Source: Prosthecobacter fusiformis (GTDB taxonomy: Bacteria; Verrucomicrobiota; Verrucomicrobiia; Verrucomicrobiales; Verrucomicrobiaceae). From it: 35,612 nt of DNA. The stretch's first letter is position 1; every line of letters begins with the position of its first letter. Below are positions 24,556 to 33,680 of this stretch, piece after piece. The stretch lies in contig NZ_SOCA01000018.1 of NCBI RefSeq assembly GCF_004364345.1, positions 1 to 35,612 of the forward strand, in the 5' to 3' direction. Under the pieces are notes generated by a model that made no database searches, was not told the origin of the DNA, and saw only the letters and a program-made list of their open reading frames with translations. The translations under genes and the position numbers were made by a program.

Positions 24556-24939
24556 TTATGCCTCCGGCTCGGTGCACACGGCTTCAATGTTGCAGCCATC
24601 CGGGTCGAAGACATAGGCGGAGTAGTAGTCAGGGCCGTGGTCGGGAGTCAGTTCCGGCTTCCCGTTATCCCGTCCTCCTGCAGCAAGGCCAGCGGCGTAA
24701 AATTCCTCCACCTGTACCCGAGTTGAGGCAGTGAAGGCAATGTGGCACTGGGTCACTTGCGCCGCGCCCTCTTGGATAAAGAAGTCTAGCCCGCCTTTGA
24801 TGCCAAAGCCAACGCCCTTTGTCCCGGTGCTGGACGTGTATTCCGGGGTGGCCGAGTAACCGAGTGGGGCGAGCGCCTTCTGATAGAATTCCAGACTGGC
24901 GGACAGATTGCTGACGGTGATGATGATATGGTCAATCAT
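24556..24939 (-). CDS. VOC-superfamily (glyoxalase-like) protein
   Basis: A 127-residue single-domain protein. IDHIIITVSNLSASLEFYQKAL is the standard first beta-alpha-beta unit with a potential metal-binding His (H4); CHIAFTAST, and YYSAYVFDPDGCNIEAVC near the end, supply the other conserved strands and the Glu ligand. Such small VOC proteins include glyoxalases, fosfomycin-type resistance enzymes and dioxygenase relatives, so the reaction is not fixed. It lies 46 bases after the SDR stop in an apparent operon opposite an AraC regulator, suggesting induction by a small molecule. Confidence 0.9.
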   Translation of the reverse strand: MIDHIIITVSNLSASLEFYQKALAPLGYSATPEYTSSTGTKGVGFGIKGGLDFFIQEGAAQVTQCHIAFTASTRVQVEEFYAAGLAAGGRDNGKPELTPDHGPDYYSAYVFDPDGCNIEAVCTEPEA

Positions 24940-24985
24940 GGATTTGAGTGTGTCATGTTAATCGTTGGATCCGGTTTTCTTTTGG

Positions 24986-25795
24986 TTAGGCCGTCGGCAC
25001 CGTGCCGCCATCAATGACATATTCCGTCCCGGTAATGGAGCTCGCGCGAGGCGATACGAGGAACGCAATCAGGTCGGCCACCTCCGTTGGCTTCGCCGGA
25101 CGCCCCAGGGGGATGCCGCCCAGGCCGTTCATGACGATCTGCTTTGCTCCTTCGGAGTCCGTGCCCGCACTCTCAGCGATGCGTTGGAGAAAGGGGCCGG
25201 CGGCTTCCGTCTCTACCCATCCCGGCGACACGCGCACCACGCGAATGCCCTTGGGAGTGACTTCCTTCGAAAGGCTCTTGCTGTAGGTGGAGAGCGCAGC
25301 CTTGGCCGCTGCATAGGCAGTGGTGGATTCCGGCAGCGGGAGCTCGTGCTGGATGGACGTCACATGCACGATGACACCTGAGCCTTGCCCAATCATCGCC
25401 GGAAGTAGCGCCCGGTCTATGCGGACAGCACTCATCAGGTTCAGGTTGAGTTCGCTTTGCCAGACATCGTCATCCAGATTGACGAAGCCGCCGGCCGGTG
25501 CGTTCGAGCCGCCGACGACATGGATCATGATATCCACTCCGGCGAGATGCCGCTGCACCTCTCCCGCGACCGTGGCGCACCCCTCGGCAGTGGCCACATC
25601 CGCGGCAACGTAGTGGACACCCGGCACCGGATTTCCCGGTGCTTCACGTGCGGTGGTGATGATCTGCGCTCCCAGACTATGCAGAGTTTCCACCACGGCG
25701 GCACCAATGCCCTTGGTCCCTCCTGTAATCAGGACACGGCGGCCCTGGAGATGAAGGTCAAAACTGATGCTCGGAATGTTATTTGTATTGTTCAT
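24986..25795 (-). CDS. Short-chain dehydrogenase/reductase
   Basis: A 269-residue NAD(P)-dependent oxidoreductase. ATG 25795 was chosen because the longer frame begins in the divergent promoter region. The cofactor motif is [21 protein letters not shown] is the adenine-side motif, and the catalytic residues are Ser in VTSIQHE, Tyr and Lys in [10 protein letters not shown]. The end, [17 protein letters not shown], is typical of classical SDRs. It is the first gene of the minus-strand operon with VOC and DUF1330, divergent from the AraC gene, which probably controls it. The substrate is unknown. Confidence 0.93.
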   Translation of the reverse strand: MNNTNNIPSISFDLHLQGRRVLITGGTKGIGAAVVETLHSLGAQIITTAREAPGNPVPGVHYVAADVATAEGCATVAGEVQRHLAGVDIMIHVVGGSNAPAGGFVNLDDDVWQSELNLNLMSAVRIDRALLPAMIGQGSGVIVHVTSIQHELPLPESTTAYAAAKAALSTYSKSLSKEVTPKGIRVVRVSPGWVETEAAGPFLQRIAESAGTDSEGAKQIVMNGLGGIPLGRPAKPTEVADLIAFLVSPRASSITGTEYVIDGGTVPTA

Positions 25796-25927
25796 AAGAT
25801 ACTTTGTTTGGTTGAGGTGGCACAATGCGGCATCGAGATTGGAAAGACAATGGTCGTAAGTCCTATATTCTGGTCCAAAACGCCAAAAAAGGATGCATTC
25901 TCTGTCTTTTGGGATTAATGGTGACGC
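25796..25927. promoter_or_regulatory. Divergent promoter region SDR / AraC
   Basis: The 132-base space between oppositely directed starts is AT-richer than its flanks and must hold both promoters and probably the AraC-family operator. No palindrome or consensus box stands out. Confidence 0.5.
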
Positions 25928-26863
25928 ATGGATGTTCTCGCTCACATGATGTCGCTCATGCGGACCAAGGCCTCGCTCTACGGGCGGCTGGAGTTCACTG
26001 CCCCTTATGGATTTCGGTTCCCCGCCAAAGACGGTATCTGTCTCATGGTGACACGAGGTTCGTGCTTTCTCGGTGTGGATGACTCACCGCTGGTTTCCCT
26101 GGTGGGTGGGGACTTTGTGCTCATGCCGACACCTGGCCACTACACCATTCGTAGCAGCCCCGAGGTGCCTCTACGCCCATGTGAAGAGGTGGCCTCTGCG
26201 GAGGAGTTTTACCGTACTCGTCTCATGTGCTTTGACGGTGGCCAAGGGCCTTCCACCTCCATCGTTGCGGGATGCTTCTCGCTGTCCACGACGGAGAGCA
26301 AGCTGCTGGTCAAGCACCTTCCTTCGATCGTGCATCTGCAAGGCTCGGGTAGCCACATTGAACCGTGGTTCCAATCGACCCTGCAATTCATCGCCGCGGA
26401 GGTGTCCCAAAAGCTGCCGGGGGGGACTGCCATCGTGGACCGCCTGGCGGAGGTGCTTTTTGTGCAGGCGATGCGGTCCCGCATCGGCTCCGCATCCGCC
26501 ACGGACAAGCCAAGCTGGCTGCGGGCCCTGGATGATCCGCAGGTGGGCCGGGCCATCGAGCTGATGCACGAAGAGCCAGAGCGGCAGTGGACCGTGGATG
26601 AGCTCAGTCGTTGCGTCGGCATGTCGCGCTCGGCCTTCGCGGAGCGTTTCCGCAGGCTGGTGGGGGAGACGCCGCTGGACCATCTCACCCAGTGGCGCAT
26701 GGTGAAGGCCGGCCACATGATGCGGGCCACCCCGCCCATCAAGCTCGTGGAGATCGCCCTGGCAACGGGCTACGAGTCAGAAAGCTCCTTTGGCAAGGCC
26801 TTCCGCCGTGTCATGGGCGTTTCCCCGGGGAAATATCGCTCCTTGAATCACGATAGCCCGTAG
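25928..26863 (+). CDS. AraC-family transcriptional regulator
   Basis: A 311-residue regulator. The N-terminal half is a cupin-type sensor ([32 protein letters not shown]), the AraC cupin-6 type. The C-terminal 100 residues hold the double helix-turn-helix: [38 protein letters not shown] and [32 protein letters not shown] (each a continuous conserved block, residues about 220-305). It is divergent from the SDR operon, the usual arrangement for a regulator of detoxification-type SDR/VOC genes. Ligand unknown. Confidence 0.93.
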   Translation: MDVLAHMMSLMRTKASLYGRLEFTAPYGFRFPAKDGICLMVTRGSCFLGVDDSPLVSLVGGDFVLMPTPGHYTIRSSPEVPLRPCEEVASAEEFYRTRLMCFDGGQGPSTSIVAGCFSLSTTESKLLVKHLPSIVHLQGSGSHIEPWFQSTLQFIAAEVSQKLPGGTAIVDRLAEVLFVQAMRSRIGSASATDKPSWLRALDDPQVGRAIELMHEEPERQWTVDELSRCVGMSRSAFAERFRRLVGETPLDHLTQWRMVKAGHMMRATPPIKLVEIALATGYESESSFGKAFRRVMGVSPGKYRSLNHDSP

Positions 26864-26912
26864 GGCCGTGGAAATGGGGTCTGGGCAAGGGGGGCTTTGT
26901 GGGTTGCAGCAA

Positions 26913-27417
26913 TGCACCGGCTGAAGCCGGGACTACAAAACTTTCCCCCATCCTTGTCACTCTGCTTCCTCTGCCTCTCTGCCACTTTGCGGTGGAGCGA
27001 GGGTCGTTGGACACTTTGTTTTGGCCGCGGAGGGGCAGAGGGGCAGAGAGGGCTTTATTCGGGTAATGAGGTTTTTCGGATAGGACGGATAGGGTGGATG
27101 GGGCCTATGGGGAGGGTGGGAGGGGGCTTGATCTGAGGACTGCGCACTGAGGACTGAGGATTGGTTTTTGAATGCCGACGGGTCGTCGGCGCTCCATGGT
27201 TGAGGGGGCGGACGGGGGCTTGAAGTACCGTGGGCACTCTTGCCCGCGAAAAGGGTGTTCTTGGGGCTTCGAAAAGCGGGGAGGGCTGCGGACGAGGTGC
27301 TTCGGGGCGGACGGTCGCGGGCAGGAGTGCCCACGGTACTTATTGGGGCGGACGGGGGCTTGAGAACGGTCTTGCGCGGGACGCACAAGACGGCAGGCGG
27401 GACGCCCGCGCTCCATG
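26913..27417. repeat. Composite direct repeat, copy 2 (~505 bp)
   Basis: Second copy of the element at 23583-24050, in the same orientation. It includes the family E hairpin (26917-26930), a ~37-base extra CTCTGC-rich piece (about 26950-26986), family B hairpin (27174-27190), the 25-base inverted pair (27225-27249 with 27315-27339), and family C hairpin ending in GCTCCATG. It fills most of the 620-base gap between the AraC and ABC genes. No coding sequence is credible here. Confidence 0.9.
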
Positions 27418-27483
27418 AGGCGGACGGGGGTATGGGGTTTTTCGTTCTTGGCATGGTGGGGGGGATTTGGCAGGATGATGGGT

Positions 27484-28998
27484 ATGATTCTTTCGGCACA
27501 GCATTTGACGAAGAGGTTTCCGGGCGTGGTGGCGCTGAAGGATGTGTCGTTTGACCTGCGGGCGGGGGAGATCCATGCGCTGTGCGGGGAGAATGGGGCG
27601 GGGAAGAGTACGCTGATCAAGCTGCTGTCCGGCATCCATCCGCATGGGAGCTATGAGGGGCGATTCGAGGTGGGAGGGGAGGAGGCGCGGTTTCAATCCA
27701 TCGCGGATGCGGGGCGGGCGGGGATCGCGGTGATTTATCAGGAGCTGGCGCTGGTGAATGAGATGTCTGTGGCGGAGAATATTTTTCTGGGCAGTGAGCC
27801 GCGGCGGTTTGGCGGGTTCATTGATTGGCCGAAGATCTACCGGGAGGCGAAGGTGCTGCTGGACCGGTTTAAGGTGAGGCTGGACCCGGCGGCGCGGGTG
27901 GTCACGCTGGGGGTGGGGCAGAAGCAGCTGGTGGAGATCGTGAAGGCGCTGGCGAAGGACTCCAAAATCCTGATCCTGGATGAGCCGACGGCGGCGCTGG
28001 CGGAGCATGAGGTGCTGATCCTGCTGGATATTTTGAAGGACCTGCGGGCGCGGGGGATGGCGTGTGTGTATATCAGCCATAAGCTGGATGAGGTGTTCGC
28101 GATTTCGGACCGGATCACGGTGATCCGGGATGGGACGAGCATTGTGACGAAGGAGGCGGGGGAGATGACGAAGGCGGGGGTGATCCAGCACATGGTGGGG
28201 CGGGAGATCACGGATCTTTTTCCCCGGCGTGCGGCGGTGCCGGGGGCGGTGGTGCTGCGGGTGCGGGATCTTTCGGTGAAGGATGAGCAGGGGCTGCCGC
28301 GGCTGCATGGGCTTGGCTTTGACCTGCGGGCGGGGGAGGTGCTGGGCATCGGCGGGCTGATGGGCGCGGGGCGGACGGAGCTGCTGATGCACCTGTTTGG
28401 CGCATGGGGACGGCGGACGGCGGGGACGGTGGAGCTGGGCGGGCGCAGCCTGGATGGCCTGGCCCCGGCGCAGGTGCTGAAGGCGGGCTTGGCGCTGGTG
28501 AGCGAGGACCGGCGGCGCTATGGGCTGATCCTGGAGCAGGAGATCGGCTTTAATTTGTCATTGAGTTCGTTAGGCCAGTTTAGCCGGGCGGGGTTTGTGA
28601 ACCGGAGCGAGGAGGCGGTGCGTAACCAGGAGTCTTTCAAAAGCCTGCGGGTGAAGGCGACGGGGCTGGAGGCGGTGGTGGGGCGGCTTTCCGGGGGGAA
28701 TCAGCAGAAGGTGGTGCTGGGCAAGGCGCTGATGACGGGGCCGCAGGTGGTGATGCTGGATGAGCCGACGCGGGGCATCGATGTGGGGGCGAAGCTGGAG
28801 CTCTATGAGCTGATCAACCAACTGACGGGGGAGGGGAAGGCGGTGCTGCTGGTCTCCAGCGAGCTACCGGAGCTGATCGGGATGAGTGACCGGATTTTGA
28901 TGCTGAATGAGGGGAGGATCGGCGGGGCGTTTACGCGGGCGGAGGCGACGCAGGAGCGGCTGATGGAGGCGGCGATGGGGCAGGTGGGGGTGGGGTGA
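27484..28998 (+). CDS. Sugar ABC transporter ATPase, RbsA/XylG type
   Basis: A 504-residue protein with two fused ABC domains, as in ribose, galactose and xylose importers. ATG 27484 is preceded by AGGA at eight bases. Domain 1 has Walker A GENGAGKS at 35-42, the degenerate signature LGVGQKQL and Walker B ILILDEPTAAL. Domain 2 has the usual degenerate P-loop GLMGAGRTELL, intact signature LSGGNQQKV and Walker B VVMLDEPTRGIDVGAK. It powers sugar uptake on the cytoplasmic face. No permease or binding protein gene lies next to it on either side, so partners must be encoded elsewhere. It begins only 66 bases after the composite repeat, where normal operon genes might have stood. Confidence 0.93.
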   Translation: MILSAQHLTKRFPGVVALKDVSFDLRAGEIHALCGENGAGKSTLIKLLSGIHPHGSYEGRFEVGGEEARFQSIADAGRAGIAVIYQELALVNEMSVAENIFLGSEPRRFGGFIDWPKIYREAKVLLDRFKVRLDPAARVVTLGVGQKQLVEIVKALAKDSKILILDEPTAALAEHEVLILLDILKDLRARGMACVYISHKLDEVFAISDRITVIRDGTSIVTKEAGEMTKAGVIQHMVGREITDLFPRRAAVPGAVVLRVRDLSVKDEQGLPRLHGLGFDLRAGEVLGIGGLMGAGRTELLMHLFGAWGRRTAGTVELGGRSLDGLAPAQVLKAGLALVSEDRRRYGLILEQEIGFNLSLSSLGQFSRAGFVNRSEEAVRNQESFKSLRVKATGLEAVVGRLSGGNQQKVVLGKALMTGPQVVMLDEPTRGIDVGAKLELYELINQLTGEGKAVLLVSSELPELIGMSDRILMLNEGRIGGAFTRAEATQERLMEAAMGQVGVG

Positions 28999-29009
28999 GG
29001 TGGGACGGG

Positions 29010-29096
<87 letters not shown>

Positions 29097-29170
29097 TGGG
29101 GGACGGGCGGCTTGGGATAGGGCTTATGGGGCGTCTAGGTCCTATAGGCTGGATAAGTGTGTGCGCCTAA

Positions 29171-29216
29171 TCTGAGGACTGCGCACTGAGCACTGAGCAC
29201 TGGTTTTTGAATGCCG
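29171..29216. repeat. Degenerate heptamers and truncated family B unit
   Basis: CTGAGGA, CTGCGCA, CTGAGCA, CTGAGCA run in tandem, followed by CTGGTTTTTGAATGCCG. The same string precedes the family B hairpin at 23800, 27165, 34576 and 34733, but here the hairpin is missing and unrelated sequence follows. Confidence 0.75.
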
Positions 29217-29236
29217 CTCAGGTGCCCGCCTTCACT

Positions 29237-29944
29237 TTAACTGATGAGCAGCAACCGGGCGGCCTGGCCGGGGTGGGTCTCGGGGGCGCGGTGGATGCAG
29301 GGGGGGACGGGGGAGGTGGGGTGGTTCACGGCGATGCGCCAGAGGTGGCCGAGGCCGAAGGCGTAGGGCTGGGCCTGGGGAAGGGGGGCGTAGTGGAGGT
29401 CGAAGCAGTTTTCGCTGAGGAATTCGCGGAAGGTTTCGTCGTCCGGGCCATCGTGGAGTTTGAGAAGGGCGGCGCGGGTGTGGGGGATGTCCACATGGCG
29501 CTGGGCGTGCTCATTGGGCAGGCCTTCGCTGGCGGGGCCGTGATAGGTGCAGAGGTAGGTATCGGCCTCGGTGGTGGCGCTATCGGCGTGGAAGGAATAG
29601 ACGTCGGTGGCCAGGCCTTCGGGTTCGGCATCGCGGGGGTAGGCGTGGATGCAGTTTAGCTCCGGGGCCAGGCCGTGATCCCGCAGCAGGCGCAGGTCCT
29701 GCAGCATTTGATCGGCGGCCTGCCTGCCTGCGGGGCTGAGGGGGAGGCTTTGCAATTGTTCTTCATCCAGCGGCAGGATGCCTTCGCCCGGGCCGAGGAG
29801 GCGGACGACTTCGCTGTAATCTCCGGTCAGCTCGCGCTCCCAGCAGAGGGCATTGACGCCATCGGCAAAGGGGGTGCTGATGAGCGCCTGAAAGCTGTGC
29901 ACCTTCCGGATGCGGGGGGAGACGGGCGGGGGAGGGAAGGGCAT
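29237..29944 (-). CDS. DUF1826-like uncharacterised protein
   Basis: A 235-residue soluble protein. The C-terminal half has FHADSATTEADTYLCTYHGP, then HVDIPHTRAALLKLHDG and GHLWRIAVNHPTSPVPPCIHRAP, which I match from memory to DUF1826 proteins. The HAD (HxD) and later CIHRAP (His, Arg) could be the metal and 2-oxoglutarate ligands of a double-stranded beta-helix oxygenase, but this is speculation. The N-terminus is proline-rich, with ATG 29944 taken as start; an internal start cannot be excluded. No functional link to neighbours is apparent. Confidence 0.65.
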   Translation of the reverse strand: MPFPPPPVSPRIRKVHSFQALISTPFADGVNALCWERELTGDYSEVVRLLGPGEGILPLDEEQLQSLPLSPAGRQAADQMLQDLRLLRDHGLAPELNCIHAYPRDAEPEGLATDVYSFHADSATTEADTYLCTYHGPASEGLPNEHAQRHVDIPHTRAALLKLHDGPDDETFREFLSENCFDLHYAPLPQAQPYAFGLGHLWRIAVNHPTSPVPPCIHRAPETHPGQAARLLLIS

Positions 29945-30260
29945 GGGACGGGTCAGGGTGGAAGGCGGAGTGTGGGGCGTTTGGGCGGTGGGTGCAACTG
30001 GGTTGGGAAAGAAGGGGCTGGAGGGATGCTCTTGTTGGCCGCAGAGGGGCGGAGGGGCAGAGGGTCAAAGCACACAGGCTGGACGCCTATGCTCCATACT
30101 TGGGGGCGACTGATTTTCAAAATCGTTCAGGATGAGGAGATTGGCTTGGGATGCCATATCCATTGATATCCATTCAGTAACCATTTACTCAGGCGGATGA
30201 TGTGAGTGCCAGTGAAGGTTTGGTCTTGACGCAAGGCTTCACCGGAAGTTTCTCAGGGGA
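29945..30260. other. Spacer with family D repeat, left of the R-M genes
   Basis: The 316-base gap contains, at 30041-30098, CCGCAGAGGGG tracts followed by GTCAAAGCACACAGGC, a short hairpin (AGGC/GCCT) and GCTCC. The same block recurs at 31879-31957 on the other side of the restriction-modification genes. The remainder (30110-30260) is AT-richer and should contain the methyltransferase promoter. Confidence 0.7.
30041..30098. repeat. Family D repeat, left copy
   Basis: CCGCAGAGG tract plus GTCAAAGCACACAGGC plus GACGCCTATGCTCC. It is a direct repeat of 31879-31957. The minus strand reads GGAGCATAGGCGTC, a GGAG head before a short stem (30077-30088). Confidence 0.8.
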
Positions 30261-31295
30261 ATGAGTTTCTATTCCCTCGAATTGTGTGCCGGTGGCGGCG
30301 GCCAGGCGCTGGGACTGGAGGGGGCGGGATTTCATCATGTGGGGGTGGTGGAGTATGAGCCTCAGTTTTGCACTACCCTGCGGATGAACCGCCCGCACTG
30401 GAATGTGATCCAGCAGGATATCCGGGACTTTCAGCCATCTGGATTTGGGGATGTGGACCTGATTGCTGGCGGGGTTCCCTGTCCGCCTTTCAGCATCGCG
30501 GGCAAGCAACTAGGCAGTGATGATGAGAGGGACATGTTTCCCACGGCTTTGGACATTATTTCAAAGGTCCGCCCACGGGCGATCATGCTGGAAAATGTGC
30601 AGGGGCTGGCTTCGGCCAAGTTTAGAGATTACCGAAATGATCTGCTGAAGAAATTAGGCAAGATGGGCTATGAGGCTGAATGGAAAGTGCTTCAGGCTTC
30701 GGACTTTGGCGTGCCGCAGTTGCGCCCCAGGTTTATCCTGGTGGGGATGCGTGCGGACGATATGAGGCACTTTAGCTGGCCTGAGCCTGCTTTATCTGCT
30801 CCCACGGTGGGGGAGACTTTGGTGGATCTGATGGGGGCGAATGGGTGGCTGGGCACGGAGGAATGGGTGGCGAAGGCGAACCGCATCGCTCCCACTTTGG
30901 TGGGTGGATCGAAGAAGCATGGTGGGCCGGACCTGGGGCCGACGCGTGCCAAACGGCAGTGGCGGGAGCTGGGCGTGGATGGTATGGGCCTGGCGGATGA
31001 GGCCCCGGATGTGACGACCCCTGAGGATAAGCTGCCCCGGCTGACGGTGCGGATGGTGGCGCGTATCCAGGGCTTTCCGGATGAGTGGCAGTTTAGCGGT
31101 AAAAAAACGGCCTCCTACCGGCAGGTGGGGAATGCTTTTCCACCGCCGGTGGCGCGGGCGGTGGGGCGGCGGATCATCGCGGCTTTCAAGCGTCTGAAAG
31201 CGGATGCGAAGTATGGTCACGCTGAGGCTCAACTGCGTCTTTTTGAAGAACCTGCAAAAATGTCATGGAAAAGAAAAAAGGCTCCAAAGCTCTGA
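30261..31295 (+). CDS. DNA (cytosine-5) methyltransferase
   Basis: A 344-residue modification enzyme placing a methyl group at cytosine C5 from S-adenosylmethionine. Motifs appear in order: I, LCAGGGGQALGLEGAG (AdoMet); IV, GGVPCPPFSIAG with catalytic C74; VI, MLENVQGL with E111; VIII, QLRPRFILVG; IX, LTVRMVARIQGFPDEW; X, QVGNAFPPPVARAVG. The region between VIII and IX (about 175-265) is the target-recognition domain. The gene overlaps the HNH endonuclease start by 31 bases, so it is the modification half of a type II-like system. Target sequence cannot be read from the protein. Confidence 0.95.
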   Translation: MSFYSLELCAGGGGQALGLEGAGFHHVGVVEYEPQFCTTLRMNRPHWNVIQQDIRDFQPSGFGDVDLIAGGVPCPPFSIAGKQLGSDDERDMFPTALDIISKVRPRAIMLENVQGLASAKFRDYRNDLLKKLGKMGYEAEWKVLQASDFGVPQLRPRFILVGMRADDMRHFSWPEPALSAPTVGETLVDLMGANGWLGTEEWVAKANRIAPTLVGGSKKHGGPDLGPTRAKRQWRELGVDGMGLADEAPDVTTPEDKLPRLTVRMVARIQGFPDEWQFSGKKTASYRQVGNAFPPPVARAVGRRIIAAFKRLKADAKYGHAEAQLRLFEEPAKMSWKRKKAPKL

Positions 31296-31848
31296 TCCTG
31301 GCCTTCCTGCTGGAGCGGGTGGGAGCGGTCGTCACTAGCAAGCAACTCCAGGAGGCCTCCGGGGGGGCGGCGGAGTGGGGCCGCCGTGTCCGTGAACTGC
31401 GGGATGAGGAGGGGTATGACATTCTTTCCCACAAGGACCGCGCCGGGCTGAAACCGGGGGAATACATCCTGATGAGCGGGAAGCGCCGCCCGGCGTTTAA
31501 GCGGGGTATATCCAAGGAGACGCGGGCGATCGTGCTGGAAAGAAACGGCTATACCTGCCAGATGTGCGGGGCTGCTGCAGGGGATGCGGACCCTTTTAAT
31601 CCAAGCCGTACGATCCGGCTGACCCTGGGGCATATCATGGATAAATCCAAAGAGGGGGCGAGGATACTCCGTCCAACCTGCGGGCTGTGTGCAGTAACTG
31701 CAATGAGGGGCTGCAAAACGCGGCTCCCATCAAGCCGGATCTGTTGACGCTGCTGGCCCAGATACGAAGGGCCAATATCCAGGATCAGAAGGCTGTGCTG
31801 GAGTGGATGCTGCGTAAATTTAAACTGCGTTCTGTGCCGCAGGATTGA
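31265..31848 (+). pseudogene. HNH restriction endonuclease, one-base frameshift
   Basis: ATG 31265 opens inside the methyltransferase gene. Residues 8-70 look like a winged-helix (VTSKQLQEASGGAAEWGRRV), and the HNH core begins with CQMC (C98, C101) and LGHIMDKSKE (H123). At a G5 run (31654-31658) the frame departs: the original frame ends at 31747 with unlike sequence. Adding one G restores EGGEDTPSNLRAVCSNCNEG, the rest of the HNH motif with the second CxxC, and a normal tail to the TGA at 31846-31848 (about 194 residues). Either the nuclease is dead, or this is slippage/phase variation, or a sequencing error. The partner methyltransferase is intact. Confidence 0.88.
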
Positions 31849-31878
31849 GGACGGTGGGGCTGGAGGGAAGCTCGGATT

Positions 31879-31957
31879 AGCCGCAGAGGGGCAGAGGTGC
31901 AGAGGGCTGTGAGTTTAGAGGTAAGGTCAAAGCACACAGGCGAGACGCCTATGCTCC
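31879..31957. repeat. Family D repeat, right copy
   Basis: Direct repeat of 30041-30098 with an extra ~20 bases inside. The hairpin is better here: AGGCG-AGA-CGCCT (31938-31950), then ATGCTCC, so the minus strand reads GGAG, CAT, hairpin. Confidence 0.8.
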
Positions 31958-32073
31958 CTGCTGGGTGCGGAGTAAAGGAGTCCAGAGCTTAGCTCGCTTG
32001 GACGGCGGTTCTCGTGTGACTCGTTCGACGTATGATTTGGCGGTTGGGTATCCGCTGGGAATATGCCGGAGTC

Positions 32074-33546
32074 TCAGGCCCGCTTGAGCTTGCCGCTGGC
32101 GGTGAGGGGGAGGTCGGGGACGGAGGAGAAGAGGAGGGGGATTTTATAGCCAGCGAGGTGGGTGCGGCAGTGGTTGCGCAGTTCCATGGTGGTGGGGGGG
32201 CCTTCGGGGCTGGGGATGTAGCGGACGATGGGCACTTCCCCATACAGGGGATGGAGGCGGGCTTCGACGAGGGAGCGCTGGACTTTGGGGTGGGAATCGA
32301 GGACGCGCTCGACTTCCTCCGGGAAGACTTTCATGCCGCCGACGTTGATGAGGGTCTTTTTGCGGCCGCAAATGGTGACGCGGCCGGCGGGGTCGCGGCG
32401 GCCGAGGTCGCCGGTGGGGAACCAGCCGTTGGCATCGAGGGCCTGGGCGCGGGGCAGCCAGGGGTCGAGGTAGGCGTCAAACATGCCTTTACCCCGCAGG
32501 CAGATTTCGCCGGGGTCGCCCTGGGGGGGCTCGTGGCCGGTGTCATCCTGGAGGCTGCATTCGTAGGCGCTGAGGGGGAGGCCGATGGCCTCGGGGGCTT
32601 CCTGGGCTCCGGCGAGGTTGAGGACGGGGAGGCCGAGCTCGATGATGCCGAGGCCCTGGACGAGGTCCTGATGGAAGCGGGCGCGGAATTTTTCGGCGGT
32701 GGCGGCATCCAGGGCGGCGGCGGTGGCGACGGCGAGGCGGAGGGTGGTCCATTCGGCCACGGGGGGGGCTTCGACGAGCTGGCGGTAATGGACAGGGCTG
32801 CCGTACATGACGGTGGCGGCGTGGGTGGCTCCGGCGCGGAGGAGGTCCTCCCCCATGTGGGTTTCCTCGATGAGGGTGGTGGCGCCGTGGTAGAGGTAAA
32901 GGATGATGGAGACGGCGAAGTGGTGGGCCATGGGCAGGACCCAGAGGACGCGGTCGGCAGCGCCGATGCGGAGGCCTTCGTTGGCGGCGGTGATGCGCTC
33001 CAGGAGGGATTCGTGTGAAAGGAGGACGCCTTTGGATTTGCCGGTGGTGCCGGAGCTGAAGCGGATGAAGGCGGGGTTTAGGGCCTCAAAATCCGCCGTG
33101 GGGAAACTGGGGATGATGGGGGGGAGGCGCTGGAGGAGGATTTTTTGCCCGGCGAGGGTGAGGTGGCCGAGGGGCTGGGTGGCCTCCGGCAGCCAGGTGG
33201 CGAGGGGCTCGGCCACGAGGACGAGATCCAGCGCGGTGCGGGTGGCGAGCTCGCGCTTTTCTTCATCGGCCAGTTCATCCGGGATGGGGACGAAGCAGCC
33301 GCCGGCGAGGAGGGTGGCGAGGGCGAGGGGGACGTATTCCAGGCTGCTGGGGAAGTGTACGCCGATGCGCAGGCGGTCCGTGCGGACTGGGGCGGGGAGA
33401 TCCGCCGGGAGGTGCTGGCGGATGTCTGCGGCGAGGGCATCTGCCTGCTGGAAGAGGGCTGCGTAGGTGAGGCTGCGGTCTTTTTGGACCAGGGCGAGGG
33501 ATTCGGGCGTGGCCCGCTGGCGGATGGCTTCGACGATGCTGAGCAT
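32074..33546 (-). CDS. AMP-dependent acyl-CoA synthetase/ligase family protein
   Basis: A 490-residue class I adenylate-forming enzyme that activates a carboxylic acid as acyl-AMP, probably for CoA or carrier-protein loading. The P-loop FSSGTTGKSKGV is at 163-174, the A8 region is GWFPTGDLGRRD, and the C-terminal catalytic lysine K486 is in LTASGKLKR, right at the end of the protein. Length is somewhat short for long-chain acyl-CoA synthetases. No thiolation domain or condensing enzyme is fused or adjacent, so a free-standing ligase is most likely. The acid substrate is unknown. Confidence 0.9.
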   Translation of the reverse strand: MLSIVEAIRQRATPESLALVQKDRSLTYAALFQQADALAADIRQHLPADLPAPVRTDRLRIGVHFPSSLEYVPLALATLLAGGCFVPIPDELADEEKRELATRTALDLVLVAEPLATWLPEATQPLGHLTLAGQKILLQRLPPIIPSFPTADFEALNPAFIRFSSGTTGKSKGVLLSHESLLERITAANEGLRIGAADRVLWVLPMAHHFAVSIILYLYHGATTLIEETHMGEDLLRAGATHAATVMYGSPVHYRQLVEAPPVAEWTTLRLAVATAAALDAATAEKFRARFHQDLVQGLGIIELGLPVLNLAGAQEAPEAIGLPLSAYECSLQDDTGHEPPQGDPGEICLRGKGMFDAYLDPWLPRAQALDANGWFPTGDLGRRDPAGRVTICGRKKTLINVGGMKVFPEEVERVLDSHPKVQRSLVEARLHPLYGEVPIVRYIPSPEGPPTTMELRNHCRTHLAGYKIPLLFSSVPDLPLTASGKLKRA

Positions 33547-33680
33547 GAAGGGGACGAGATCTGGGGCGTGTTTTTTTAAAAGGGGGATGTGCCGGGAGGG
33601 GTGCCTATCCGCTAAGGCCCAGGGGGAAGTCTCCGCCGCGCGCTGGGGTGGTGCGGGGCGGGCAGGGTGGGCGTGGATGG

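Noticed and set aside
32032..33018. Long plus-strand frame opposite the AMP ligase
   Set aside because: Gly/Glu/Ala/Val-rich antisense shadow of a gene with clear adenylation motifs.
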